A stretch of DNA of 64,000 bases from Halomonas sp. SpR8 (GTDB lineage: Bacteria; Pseudomonadota; Gammaproteobacteria; Pseudomonadales; Halomonadaceae). The DNA is taken from NCBI RefSeq assembly GCF_031010195.1, contig NZ_JAUAMC010000011.1, forward strand, positions 55,876 through 119,875, written 5' to 3'. Shown piece after piece: positions 17,367-24,829 of the stretch. The translations under genes and the position numbers were made by a program. Below the pieces are notes generated by a model, which worked only from the letters and a program-made list of their open reading frames with translations, was not told the origin of the DNA and ran no database searches. How positions within the stretch are numbered: the first letter of the stretch is position 1; every line of letters begins with the position of its first letter.

Positions 17367-20300
17367 ATGAACGATCATCTGCATAGCGACGTGAGTGATC
17401 TACGCTCGCGCATTCGCACCCACTACGACGCCAATGAGGCAGATGTGCTGCACGGGCTTGTCGAGCGTATCAAGCTGTCGGAGGATAACCGCAAGAAAGT
17501 TGCCGCCGCTGGCGCCAAATACGTTGAGCGTGTGCGCAAGGAAAGGTCGCCCTCAATGATGGAGGCGTTCCTTGCCGAGTACGGGCTCTCGACCACTGAG
17601 GGCGTCGGCCTGATGTGTCTGGCAGAAGCGCTGCTGCGCGTGCCCGATGCGGAAACCATCGACGACCTGATCCACGACAAGATCGAGCCCTCCGACTGGG
17701 GCGCCCACCTGGGTAAGTCTTCGTCATCGATGGTTAACGCCTCGACCTGGGCACTCTTGCTGACCGGCAAGGTGCTGGACGACGATCCCAAGGGTCCCAC
17801 GCGGGCGCTGCGCGGCCTGGTGCGCCGCATGGGCGAGCCGGTAGTGCGTAAAGCGGTTGGTCAGTCGATGAAGATTCTTGGCCGCCAGTTCGTACTTGGT
17901 CAGACCATCGAAGAAGGCATGAAGAATGCCCGTGAGCTCGAGAAACAGGGCTATACCTACTCCTACGACATGCTGGGCGAAGCGGCACGCACCGACGAAG
18001 ATGCCATTCGCTATCATGAAGCCTATGCCAAGGCGATCTCCGCCATCGCCGAGCAGGCCAAGGGCGACGTGCGCGGGAGCCCCGGTATTTCGGTGAAGCT
18101 CTCGGCGCTGCACCCGCGCTATGAATACACACACCGCGAAACGGTAATGGCGGAACTGCTGCCCCGCGCCAAAGCGTTGGTGCAGCAGGCGGCCAAGGCC
18201 AATATCGGTTTCAATATCGACGCCGAAGAGCAAGACCGGCTGGATCTGTCCCTCGACGTGATCGAAGCCCTGATGGCCGACCCCAGCCTCGATGGCTGGG
18301 ATGGCTTTGGGGTCGTCGTGCAGGCTTACGGTCGCCGCGCCGCGCCGATGATCGAGACACTCTACGAACTAGCCGCACGATACAACCGCAAGATCATGGT
18401 ACGCCTGGTGAAAGGCGCTTACTGGGATACCGAGATCAAGCTATCCCAGGAGATGGGCGTCAAGACCTTCCCTGTCTTCACCCGCAAGGTCAACACTGAT
18501 GTCAGCTACATGGCCTGCGCCCAGATGCTGCTCGACCGGCGCGACCGTATCTATCCGCAGTTCGCGACCCACAATGCCCACACCTGTGCTGCCGTCGTCG
18601 AGATGGCGGGTGATGACAAGGACAGCTACGAGTTTCAGCGTCTGCACGGCATGGGCGAGTCGCTGCACCACATCGTCAAGGAGTCGGAAGGCACCCACTG
18701 TCGCATCTACGCGCCGGTCGGCGCCCACCGCGACCTACTGGCCTATCTGGTCCGCCGCCTGCTGGAGAACGGCGCCAACTCCTCGTTCGTCAACCAGGTG
18801 GTGGATAGCTCGATTCCGCCAAGCGAGGTCTCGAAGGATCCCATTGAAGGGTTTATGCAGCTCGGCAACGACGTCTCAAGCCCCTTGATCCGCCAACCTA
18901 GCGAGCTATTTGAGCCCGACCGTAAGAACTCCAAGGGTTATCGGATTAATGAACCCGCCTCGATTCTGCCGCTGCTCGATGCGCGGGAAGCGTTTGCTGA
19001 CGCCACCTGGACAGCAGGCCCCATGCTGGTAGGTAGCCCTGCACCCCAGGGCCCGGCGCGCGATGCCCTCTCTCCCGCCGACGGCTCAAAGGTAATCGGC
19101 AAGGTGCATGAGGCCACCCCGGAAGAGGTCGCCACTGCTCTCGACGCTGCCGAAGAAGGCTTCAAAGAGTGGTCGGCGCGCCCGGCGGCCGAACGTGCCG
19201 CAGTACTGCGCCGCACCGCTGATCTCTACGAAGAACACATCGCCGAGCTGACCGTGATTACCACCCGCGAAGCGGGCAAGATGATGTTCGACGGTATCGC
19301 CGAAGTGCGCGAAGCGGTGGATTTCCTGCGCTACTACGCCAACGAAGGCGAGCGGCTGGAGGCCGAAGAACCCGGCAGCGCACGCGGCATCTTCGTCTGT
19401 ATCAGCCCGTGGAACTTCCCCCTAGCTATCACCACCGGGCAGATCGCTGCCGCCTTGGTAGCTGGCAATGCGGTGCTCGCCAAGCCCGCCGAGCAGACGC
19501 CCCTAATCGCTGCTCGTGCCGTCGAACTGATGCGCGAAGCCGGCTTGCCGGAAGCGGCCCTGCAGCTATTGCCGGGCGACGGCCCGACGGTAGGCGGCCC
19601 GCTGACCAGCGATCCACGCATCGCTGGCGTTTGCTTCACTGGCTCAACCCCGGTGGCCCAGATCATCCACAAAGCGCTGGCCGAGAACGCCGGGCCTGAT
19701 GCCGTACTGATCGCCGAGACCGGTGGTCTCAACTCCATGATCGTGGACTCCACGGCACTGACCGAGCAAGCAGTGCGCGATATCCTGATCTCCTCCTTCC
19801 AGTCGGCGGGTCAGCGCTGTTCGGCGCTGCGCATGCTGTATGTCCAGGAAGAGGCGCGTGACCGGTTACTCAACATGCTCTATGGTGCCATGGAGGCACT
19901 CACCATTGGCGACCCCTGGAACACCGATACCGATGTATCACCGGTCATTGACGCCGACGCCCAGACCGAGATCAACGACTACGTAGTGGCACACGAGAAG
20001 AAAGGCAAGGTGCTGAAGAAATTGGCTGCGCCGGACACCGGCACCTTCGTCACTCCAGCAGTGGTCGAAGTCGGCGGCATTGAGGATCTCGAACGTGAAA
20101 TCTTCGGTCCGGTGCTACACGTGGCTACCTTCAAGGCTCGGGACATCGACAAGGTCGTTGACGACATCAATGGCAAAGGCTACGGGCTGACCTTCGGCCT
20201 GCATACCCGTATCGACGATCGCGTGCAGCAGATCGTCGAGCGCATTCATGTCGGCAACGTCTACGTCAACCGCAACCAGATCGGCGCCATTGTTGGCTCC

Positions 20301-21023
20301 CAGCCGTTCGGCGGCGAGGGCCTCTCGGGCACCGGGCCCAAGGCCGGTGGCCCGCTCTACGTGACGCGCTTCCGCCGCACCACCGACGTGGAGCGCGTTG
20401 AGGCGCCACAAGGAAAAGCCGTCTCACTGCCTGACCTCCAATCCGCGCTTGATGGGCTGGATGCGCGCAACTGGGCGGTACGACCCAATCGGATCGAGGT
20501 ACTGCGCAAGGCGCTCTCTGGCAAAAACGGTGTGATCCGCAAGGCGCTTGCCGAAACAGCAGCATTGGATATGACGCCGCAGACGCTGCCCGGGCCAACG
20601 GGCGAAAGCAACCGTTTGGCGATGTATCCGAAGGGAGCGGTTCTGTGTCTCGGGCCAACCCTGGATATCGCTATCGCGCAAGCAGCGCAAGCCCTCGGCA
20701 CGGGCTGTGCGGCCGTTGTAGTCGCACCCGGTGCCGAACAGGCTGTGAAGCCGCTGCTCGACGCCGGTGCGCCGGTAGCCGGGCTTGATGGCAGCGTTTC
20801 AGCCGAGACGTTGAGCGAAGTCAAAGGCATTGCGGCGGTTGCCGCAGCGGGCAACAGCGACTGGACCCGCGAACTGCGCATTGCTCTGGCCAAGCGCGAC
20901 GGCGCCATCATACCGTTAGAGATCCAGACTATCTCGCCGGATCGCTACGTGGTGGAACGCCATCTGTGCATCGATACCACTGCAGCGGGCGGCAACGCCA
21001 GCCTGCTGGCAACGGCTGAATAG
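17367..21023 (+). CDS. putA: Bifunctional proline dehydrogenase / P5C dehydrogenase
   Basis: About 1218 residues. The first half is the FAD-dependent proline dehydrogenase barrel (about 90-480, with VRLVKGAYWDTEIK and GMGESLHH). The second is the NAD-dependent glutamate-semialdehyde dehydrogenase (about 540-1000) with CISPWNFPLA, FTGSTPVAQ, ETGGLNSM and catalytic Cys818 in GQRCSAL. A C-terminal 200-residue domain resembles an inactive dehydrogenase fold. The ribbon-helix-helix domain of E. coli PutA is missing, so it should not repress itself. ATG 17367 has AAGGAGA upstream; the longer GTG frame at 17340 is rejected. The gene looks GC-richer than its neighbours. Confidence 0.96.
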   Translation: MNDHLHSDVSDLRSRIRTHYDANEADVLHGLVERIKLSEDNRKKVAAAGAKYVERVRKERSPSMMEAFLAEYGLSTTEGVGLMCLAEALLRVPDAETIDDLIHDKIEPSDWGAHLGKSSSSMVNASTWALLLTGKVLDDDPKGPTRALRGLVRRMGEPVVRKAVGQSMKILGRQFVLGQTIEEGMKNARELEKQGYTYSYDMLGEAARTDEDAIRYHEAYAKAISAIAEQAKGDVRGSPGISVKLSALHPRYEYTHRETVMAELLPRAKALVQQAAKANIGFNIDAEEQDRLDLSLDVIEALMADPSLDGWDGFGVVVQAYGRRAAPMIETLYELAARYNRKIMVRLVKGAYWDTEIKLSQEMGVKTFPVFTRKVNTDVSYMACAQMLLDRRDRIYPQFATHNAHTCAAVVEMAGDDKDSYEFQRLHGMGESLHHIVKESEGTHCRIYAPVGAHRDLLAYLVRRLLENGANSSFVNQVVDSSIPPSEVSKDPIEGFMQLGNDVSSPLIRQPSELFEPDRKNSKGYRINEPASILPLLDAREAFADATWTAGPMLVGSPAPQGPARDALSPADGSKVIGKVHEATPEEVATALDAAEEGFKEWSARPAAERAAVLRRTADLYEEHIAELTVITTREAGKMMFDGIAEVREAVDFLRYYANEGERLEAEEPGSARGIFVCISPWNFPLAITTGQIAAALVAGNAVLAKPAEQTPLIAARAVELMREAGLPEAALQLLPGDGPTVGGPLTSDPRIAGVCFTGSTPVAQIIHKALAENAGPDAVLIAETGGLNSMIVDSTALTEQAVRDILISSFQSAGQRCSALRMLYVQEEARDRLLNMLYGAMEALTIGDPWNTDTDVSPVIDADAQTEINDYVVAHEKKGKVLKKLAAPDTGTFVTPAVVEVGGIEDLEREIFGPVLHVATFKARDIDKVVDDINGKGYGLTFGLHTRIDDRVQQIVERIHVGNVYVNRNQIGAIVGSQPFGGEGLSGTGPKAGGPLYVTRFRRTTDVERVEAPQGKAVSLPDLQSALDGLDARNWAVRPNRIEVLRKALSGKNGVIRKALAETAALDMTPQTLPGPTGESNRLAMYPKGAVLCLGPTLDIAIAQAAQALGTGCAAVVVAPGAEQAVKPLLDAGAPVAGLDGSVSAETLSEVKGIAAVAAAGNSDWTRELRIALAKRDGAIIPLEIQTISPDRYVVERHLCIDTTAAGGNASLLATAE

Positions 21024-21113
21024 GTCTCGAGGCTTAGTTATCTGTGCTTACGAGGTGAGCGGCGGTTTAATGCCGCTCATCCTCCTCCCAGGCTTTCTTA
21101 GCAATCAATATTT

Positions 21114-21140
21114 AGCCACTACTCGTTAGTGGCTTTTTTT
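21114..21140 (+). terminator. Rho-independent terminator of putA
   Basis: AGCCACTA-CTCGT-TAGTGGCT hairpin followed by seven Ts, about 90 bases past the putA stop. It marks the left edge of the accessory island. Confidence 0.85.
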
Positions 21141-21183
21141 CATTTGGCAGCCGGGATTTTTGACAACAGCGGCTGGTGATACA

Positions 21184-21447
21184 TTATTCGTAGTGGCTCC
21201 AGAGCCTGAGAACTTTCACCACTCGCTCGTCCTCAAGCACTTGGTAGACCAAACGATGCTGGATATTGATCCGGCGTGAATAGGCGCCAGCAAGATCACC
21301 AATGAGCTTCTCAAACGGAGGCGGCTTACGGTAGGGATCTTCTGCAATCAGTGCCAGTAAATCCTGGGCTTTTGGCTTGAGGCCGCTGGAGGCCAGTTTC
21401 TTCGCATCTTTTTGGGCTTGTTTGGTGTAAACCAACTTCCATGTCAC
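21184..21447 (-). CDS. yoeB: YoeB-type toxin
   Basis: 87 residues, the usual size of Txe/YoeB. It shows the family pattern KQAQKDAKKLAS, the IAEDPYRKPPPFEKL loop, LAGAYSRRI and the C-terminal HRLVYQV...WSHYE with the catalytic-type His and Tyr residues. YoeB is a ribosome-dependent mRNA endonuclease. Its start overlaps the antitoxin stop by four bases (ATGA), the standard arrangement. It is the first gene of the accessory island after putA. Confidence 0.93.
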   Translation of the reverse strand: MTWKLVYTKQAQKDAKKLASSGLKPKAQDLLALIAEDPYRKPPPFEKLIGDLAGAYSRRINIQHRLVYQVLEDERVVKVLRLWSHYE

Positions 21448-21686
21448 CAGTCCAGCTCCTCATCGCATTCATCTATGGGGGTATTCATCCCTTCACGAAT
21501 AGACTCCCTCATACCTGGCACAGAGAGCAGGTAAAGTGTTTCCTGAATCGCCGACCAGTCTTCCTCGGATACCAAGACGGCTTTGTTCCGCTTGCCCATG
21601 ATGACGATGGGCTGGTGGGACTCAGCAGTTTCGTCGATCAACCGATAAAGGTTGCTGCGCGCCTCTGTTGCAGTGATTCCATTCAT
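21444..21686 (-). CDS. yefM: YefM/Phd-type antitoxin
   Basis: 80 residues. The N-terminal ITATEARSNLYRLIDET and PIVIMGKRNKAVLVSEEDW are typical of Phd/YefM DNA-binding antitoxins; the acidic C-terminus (IDECDEELDW) wraps the toxin. It neutralises YoeB and represses the operon. The promoter at 21719-21746 contains an inverted repeat suited to autoregulation. Confidence 0.93.
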   Translation of the reverse strand: MNGITATEARSNLYRLIDETAESHQPIVIMGKRNKAVLVSEEDWSAIQETLYLLSVPGMRESIREGMNTPIDECDEELDW

Positions 21687-21718
21687 GACGCACCTCTTGC
21701 GTGTTCAACTTCCCACCA

Positions 21719-21746
21719 AATGTACGCCTTTTGGCACGTACGTCAA
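21719..21746 (-). promoter_or_regulatory. yefM-yoeB promoter and operator-like repeat
   Basis: On the minus strand TTGACG (21741-21746), a 16-base spacer and TACATT (21719-21724), 33 bases before the yefM ATG. The spacer holds GTACGTGCC-AAAA-GGCGTAC, an imperfect inverted repeat resembling the TGTACA-containing palindromes bound by YefM. Confidence 0.6.
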
Positions 21747-21804
21747 GACGAACGCCTTGTGTAACATCGTAAGAATACGTCTTTCAAGTATAAGGCCTTG
21801 ATAC

Positions 21805-22341
21805 TCATTGAGCCTTTTCTACCAGTTTCGTGTCAGCAGCCTTGTCACATGTTGCTCCAAATAAGGCCTCATAGACCTCATCGATAGAACTGAAATTTTT
21901 GAACCAACCTTTTGGCAAAACCTTTATGTTGGGCCGTTCGGCTTTGAACCCGCCCTGGTTGCCCTTGGTATGTTTTGCAACCTTAAGCCCGTCAAGGCTA
22001 GGTAATTTCTCGCCTGGAAGGGAACCAAAGAAAAGGAACGGCCCCAGCTCCAAGGTTTCTTCGTTGAAGTAAATCCAAATAACACACCCGGAAGGCTTTT
22101 CAGAAAGCCTCGTATGCACTTTTTGGCTAGCCGTTTTGCCCCCAGCATATGAAGCTTTAAGCTGTATATGCCTTATAGCTCCATTATCTTCCGCTATTAG
22201 ATCGTAGCCAGCGTTATCAACTTCTGGGCTCGCCACCTCTAGCGTGCAGCCAAATTCCTTCCAGGAAAGCTTTAACAGTTCGCCAATGAAAAGATGCTCA
22301 ACGAGCTTTTCTCGAAAAGACGAGTGTTCAGTATGATTCAA
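21805..22341 (-). CDS. PD-(D/E)XK nuclease-like cassette protein
   Basis: 178 residues. An N-terminal helix (FREKLVEHLFIGELL), then EVDNAGYDLIAE and IRHIQLKAS give the E...D...QxK spacing of the PD-(D/E)XK nuclease core. This matches a common type of integron-cassette protein (DUF4365-like). A DNA-cleaving or defence role is possible but unproven. The start is a TTG inside an attC-like core (GCGTTGAATC) with GGAG upstream. Codon and base use are AT-richer than the flanking chromosome. Confidence 0.6.
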   Translation of the reverse strand: MNHTEHSSFREKLVEHLFIGELLKLSWKEFGCTLEVASPEVDNAGYDLIAEDNGAIRHIQLKASYAGGKTASQKVHTRLSEKPSGCVIWIYFNEETLELGPFLFFGSLPGEKLPSLDGLKVAKHTKGNQGGFKAERPNIKVLPKGWFKNFSSIDEVYEALFGATCDKAADTKLVEKAQ

Positions 22342-22403
22342 CGCCTGCTCTCCATGTAACGCCGCAATCCGGCGTTTGTCGCGTGAATGGCTTTATTAAA
22401 GCT
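22336..22403. other. attC-like recombination site, weak
   Basis: On the minus strand the site runs from GCTTTAATAAAGCC to GGCGTTGAATC. The last part, GTTGAAT, fits the GTTRRRY core. The left core is degenerate. The centre contains a 7-bp hairpin AACGCCG/CGGCGTT. It lies between the acetyltransferase stop and the nuclease-like start. Confidence 0.45.
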
Positions 22404-22425
22404 TTCACTGGCAAAAATTATCATC

Positions 22426-22920
22426 CTAAAATTCGAGAGTCAGCCTAAGCATGTCTTGGTGCTGTACCCCATTTTCCATGATTGGCTCTGGATAGTTCTT
22501 CAAAAAGAAGTCTTTATCAATGCTTTTAACTCTAAAGCCCTGCCGCTGGTAGAAAGCCAACTGATAACCAAAAGTGCCAGTACCAACCTCTAGACCCTTT
22601 TCACCTGACTCCTTCACTTTATCAATAATATTTCTCAGAAGTTGTGTCCCAATGCCTCTCTGTTGATACGATGACGAAACAGCAATGTTCATTAATTCTA
22701 CCATCCCCCCTGCGATTGGCTTGAGGACACAAACTCCGACTACCACATCGTTCACATATGCCAAAAAGCACCTTGAGTAATTCAGGTACTTCTTGATCGC
22801 CTCTTCAGAGGGATCCGCCAAGAGAAGTAGGTTCATCGGTGCCTCTGAAGGCGGCACTTCACTTATTCGCAACGGTGTACACGCCTCTTGGCTCGATATT
22901 AGGATTAACCCCGCCATCAT
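22426..22920 (-). CDS. GNAT-family acetyltransferase
   Basis: 164 residues. The acetyl-CoA-binding motif is SSSYQQRGIGTQLLRNII (Q-x-x-G-I-G), followed by the FYQRQGFR motif near residue 130. The N-terminal region with PMNLLLLADPSEEAI resembles YvbK-like acetyltransferases, so the upstream ATGs (22920 or 22917) are needed to keep the domain whole. It moves an acetyl group from acetyl-CoA to an amine; the substrate is unknown. A common type of integron-cassette cargo. Confidence 0.85.
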   Translation of the reverse strand: MMAGLILISSQEACTPLRISEVPPSEAPMNLLLLADPSEEAIKKYLNYSRCFLAYVNDVVVGVCVLKPIAGGMVELMNIAVSSSYQQRGIGTQLLRNIIDKVKESGEKGLEVGTGTFGYQLAFYQRQGFRVKSIDKDFFLKNYPEPIMENGVQHQDMLRLTLEF

Positions 22921-22960
22921 TCGCTTATGGCATTGTTAGCGATGCAAGTGTCTCGCGCCG

Positions 22961-23248
22961 CTACCAATCACCAAAATACGGCAGCACGATAAACGGAAAA
23001 ATAACTCCAAACACTACAGCCATTCCCGTTTGCTTTATGAATCCTTTCGGCCAACCGAAAATTAAAAAAATAACCCATAACCAAGCGACTGAAGCGGATA
23101 AAAGCCCTTCAGATTTATAGATGCCAGAAACATAAATACCGTAAAAGACAATCAACGGCGAAAGCTTCAGCATACGCAGCAATTGACGCCCTTCTTCGGC
23201 GCTCTCTTCTTTGATGGACTTCAAGTGCGATTGTCTCTGATGCTCCAA
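22961..23248 (-). CDS. Small two-helix membrane protein of unknown function
   Basis: 95 residues: a charged N-terminal 25 residues, then three hydrophobic stretches (about residues 28-45, 50-65 and 73-92). No family was recognised. The start is TTG at 23248 with a strong GGGAGG seven bases upstream. It sits alone between two attC-like elements, the usual layout of a single-gene cassette. Confidence 0.6.
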   Translation of the reverse strand: MEHQRQSHLKSIKEESAEEGRQLLRMLKLSPLIVFYGIYVSGIYKSEGLLSASVAWLWVIFLIFGWPKGFIKQTGMAVVFGVIFPFIVLPYFGDW

Positions 23249-23268
23249 TTTGCCTCCCGTTTTTCACT

Positions 23269-23352
23269 CGCTAACGCGGACAGCAAGCGTGGCTACGGAA
23301 TAGAGGCTAAGCCGCAATGGAGCAGGCATCGCCGTGCTTGTGATCGTTAGGA
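23269..23352. other. attC-like recombination site, moderate
   Basis: On the minus strand it begins TTCCTAACG and ends CGCGTTAGCG. The two ends are imperfect inverted repeats (CTAACG-ATCACAAGCACGGC against CTAACG-CGGACAGCAAGCGTGG on the complement), the fold expected of attC. It lies 20 bases after the VOC protein stop and about 20 bases before the next start. Confidence 0.55.
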
Positions 23353-23371
23353 ATTGCCGATGGATCCGCCA

Positions 23372-23776
23372 TTATGTCAGGTCCTGATAAGGGTTGTAGG
23401 CTACTTCCCAATAATGGCCTTCCGGGTCCTGAAAATAACCAGAGTAACCGCCCCAGAAAACTTCCACTGCCGGTTTGATAAGCTGTGCGCCTGCGGATAC
23501 TGCCTGACTAAGGACAGCGTCAACTTCGGACTTGCTTGCAACATTATGGGCCAATGTAATACCAGAAAAACCAGCCTGAGTGGGGACGGGTAATCCGATA
23601 TCCTTGGCCAGCTCTTCCCGAGGATAAAGCGCTAACCAGGTTCCCTCCAGACTAAAAAAAGATATATTGCCGCCTTCAAAGTCGTACTTTGGCAGGCCGA
23701 GACCTTCACCATAGAAACGGGTGGCCCTCTCCAAGTCATCCACACCAAGCGTGATAATGCTGATTTTCGGTTTCAT
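23372..23776 (-). CDS. VOC-family (glyoxalase/bleomycin-resistance) protein
   Basis: 134 residues with two beta-alpha-beta-beta-beta repeats: SIITLGVDDLERATRFYGEGLGL at the N-terminus and YFQDPEGHYWEVAYNP at the C-terminus, the usual metal-site glutamate region. Members include glyoxalases, dioxygenases and antibiotic-binding proteins; which applies here cannot be read. The ATG has AGGAAAGGAA upstream and lies ten bases from the attC-like core GTTAGG. Confidence 0.85.
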   Translation of the reverse strand: MKPKISIITLGVDDLERATRFYGEGLGLPKYDFEGGNISFFSLEGTWLALYPREELAKDIGLPVPTQAGFSGITLAHNVASKSEVDAVLSQAVSAGAQLIKPAVEVFWGGYSGYFQDPEGHYWEVAYNPYQDLT

Positions 23777-23785
23777 GATTCCTTT

Positions 23786-23863
23786 CCTAACGCTCGGCTC
23801 ACGCCCCGGTTTGTAGCCGCGAAGCGACGGAGAATCGGTCGCCGTGCAGCCGATTGTTAAAGC
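23786..23863. other. attC-like recombination site, strong
   Basis: 78 bases. On the minus strand it begins GCTTTAACAATCGGCTGCACGGC and ends GCCGAGCGTTAGG (described in two parts), with a central GTCGCTTCGCGGC. The two arms are imperfect inverted repeats. The toxin gene's TAA stop lies within the left core TTTAAC, a typical feature of cassettes. The layout closely resembles the classical 59-base element downstream of aadA cassettes. Confidence 0.7.
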
Positions 23864-24150
23864 CTGCCAAGCCAGTATTGGGGACGCCGCCGATCATGGG
23901 CAACAGCCAGCACTTGAAAGCCCTCAGGCTTTTCTCGGTAAATAATAGATAGCGGAAATCGGTGAAGGGGTGCTCTGCGAATATCTGGCGGCAACTCGAC
24001 TTGCCAAGCTTTTGGTGATTCGCCAACTAAATTGGCCAGAGCCTCAAACTCATCTATGAGAGCACCACCCAACCCCAGAACCCTTGATTCGTAATAGCCC
24101 ACTAATTCCAGGAACTCGGCTTCCGCTGCTGGGTGGAAAAAATAGTTCAT
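23857..24150 (-). CDS. ParE/RelE-superfamily toxin
   Basis: 97 residues. The N-terminal FHPAAEAEFLELVGYYE and the pattern ELPPDIRRAPLHRFPLSIIYRE followed by VLAVAHDRRRPQYW are characteristic of ParE/RelE-like toxins, which act on gyrase or ribosome-bound mRNA. It overlaps the upstream antitoxin by four bases. The gene ends within an attC-like site. Confidence 0.88.
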   Translation of the reverse strand: MNYFFHPAAEAEFLELVGYYESRVLGLGGALIDEFEALANLVGESPKAWQVELPPDIRRAPLHRFPLSIIYREKPEGFQVLAVAHDRRRPQYWLGRL

Positions 24151-24371
24151 CTGAGCAGTGCCCGAGCCTTCCTCATAACATCATCATTGGAGACAACCTG
24201 GACTGTGCCATTGTCGAGCTCCTCGCCTCTGCGGCGGGCCTCGAGCAGCCAATCGGACCTGAGCTCATCATCTGACGGAGATTCAAGACTCAGTACCAAT
24301 CGCTGGATCAATCGGGCCCGCTCCTCTTTAGGAAGATGCAGCGCCTCGTCTTCAATTTTCTGGAGATTCAT
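24147..24371 (-). CDS. Addiction-module antitoxin
   Basis: 74 residues. The sequence IEDEALHLPKEERARLIQRLVLSLE followed by ARRRGEELDNGTVQVVSNDDVMRKARALL (shown here in two shortened parts) matches the short addiction-module antitoxins paired with ParE/RelE toxins. The longer frame begins at 24431; the ATG at 24371 with GAGAGG nine bases upstream is preferred. Confidence 0.8.
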   Translation of the reverse strand: MNLQKIEDEALHLPKEERARLIQRLVLSLESPSDDELRSDWLLEARRRGEELDNGTVQVVSNDDVMRKARALLR

Positions 24372-24829
24372 AGGAGAAGCCTCTCGTTCTCGATTCGCTC
24401 GATTTTGACACGGATAAGCATCGGCTGCCACGACTTGGTTTTTCGCTTTAACAGTTTATTCATGCGCATGCGCATTATCATTTCGCATTGCCTATAAACA
24501 TGAACAAAATCTTCTCAACTCACTGTTTTAATTGTTTTTTATAAAAAATTTCGAAAGATTTGAGCATGCCTATTGTTGAGCGTACCAGAAAAATACGCAT
24601 CACAAACTAAAAATACTTCGCGTGACCGTGCATACATCGATCCCAAGGGGGTAACCCAAATGGCCAACAGCCCGCTCCTAAATCAAGCCTTCCAGCCCCC
24701 TACCCCAATACCACCTGTCTAATTACTCTTGCCCTGGATCAATAATCCACTCCCTGACTCTCGCTACACTGGCTGCATCGTTAAGCGGCTATTGAATGGC
24801 CGCCCAGCCTTGAAACCAGGAGTCACTCC
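24372..24829. other. Intergenic region between island and ompW
   Basis: 458 bases without a gene. The left part is AT-rich. It holds a perfect 14-base palindrome ATGCGCATGCGCAT (24462-24475), with ATTATCA overlapping it, about 90 bases before the antitoxin start; this could be the antitoxin operator. The right part carries the ompW promoter with an FNR-like site. No reading frame with credible start signals was seen. Confidence 0.6.
24729..24771 (+). promoter_or_regulatory. ompW promoter with FNR/Anr-like site
   Basis: TTGCCCTGGATCAA (24729-24742) matches 8 of 10 fixed positions of the FNR consensus TTGAT-N4-ATCAA. A -10-like TACACT lies at 24766-24771. A start site about six bases on would place the FNR site centre at about -41.5, the class II activation position. 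E. coli ompW is FNR-regulated. Confidence 0.5.

Noticed and set aside
17724..18233. Antisense frame inside putA (169 residues)
   Set aside because: Same reason: low-complexity shadow of the proline dehydrogenase coding strand.
20357..20911. Long antisense frame inside putA (184 residues)
   Set aside because: GC-rich genes produce such shadows; it has no ribosome site or recognisable motif and putA is clearly real.
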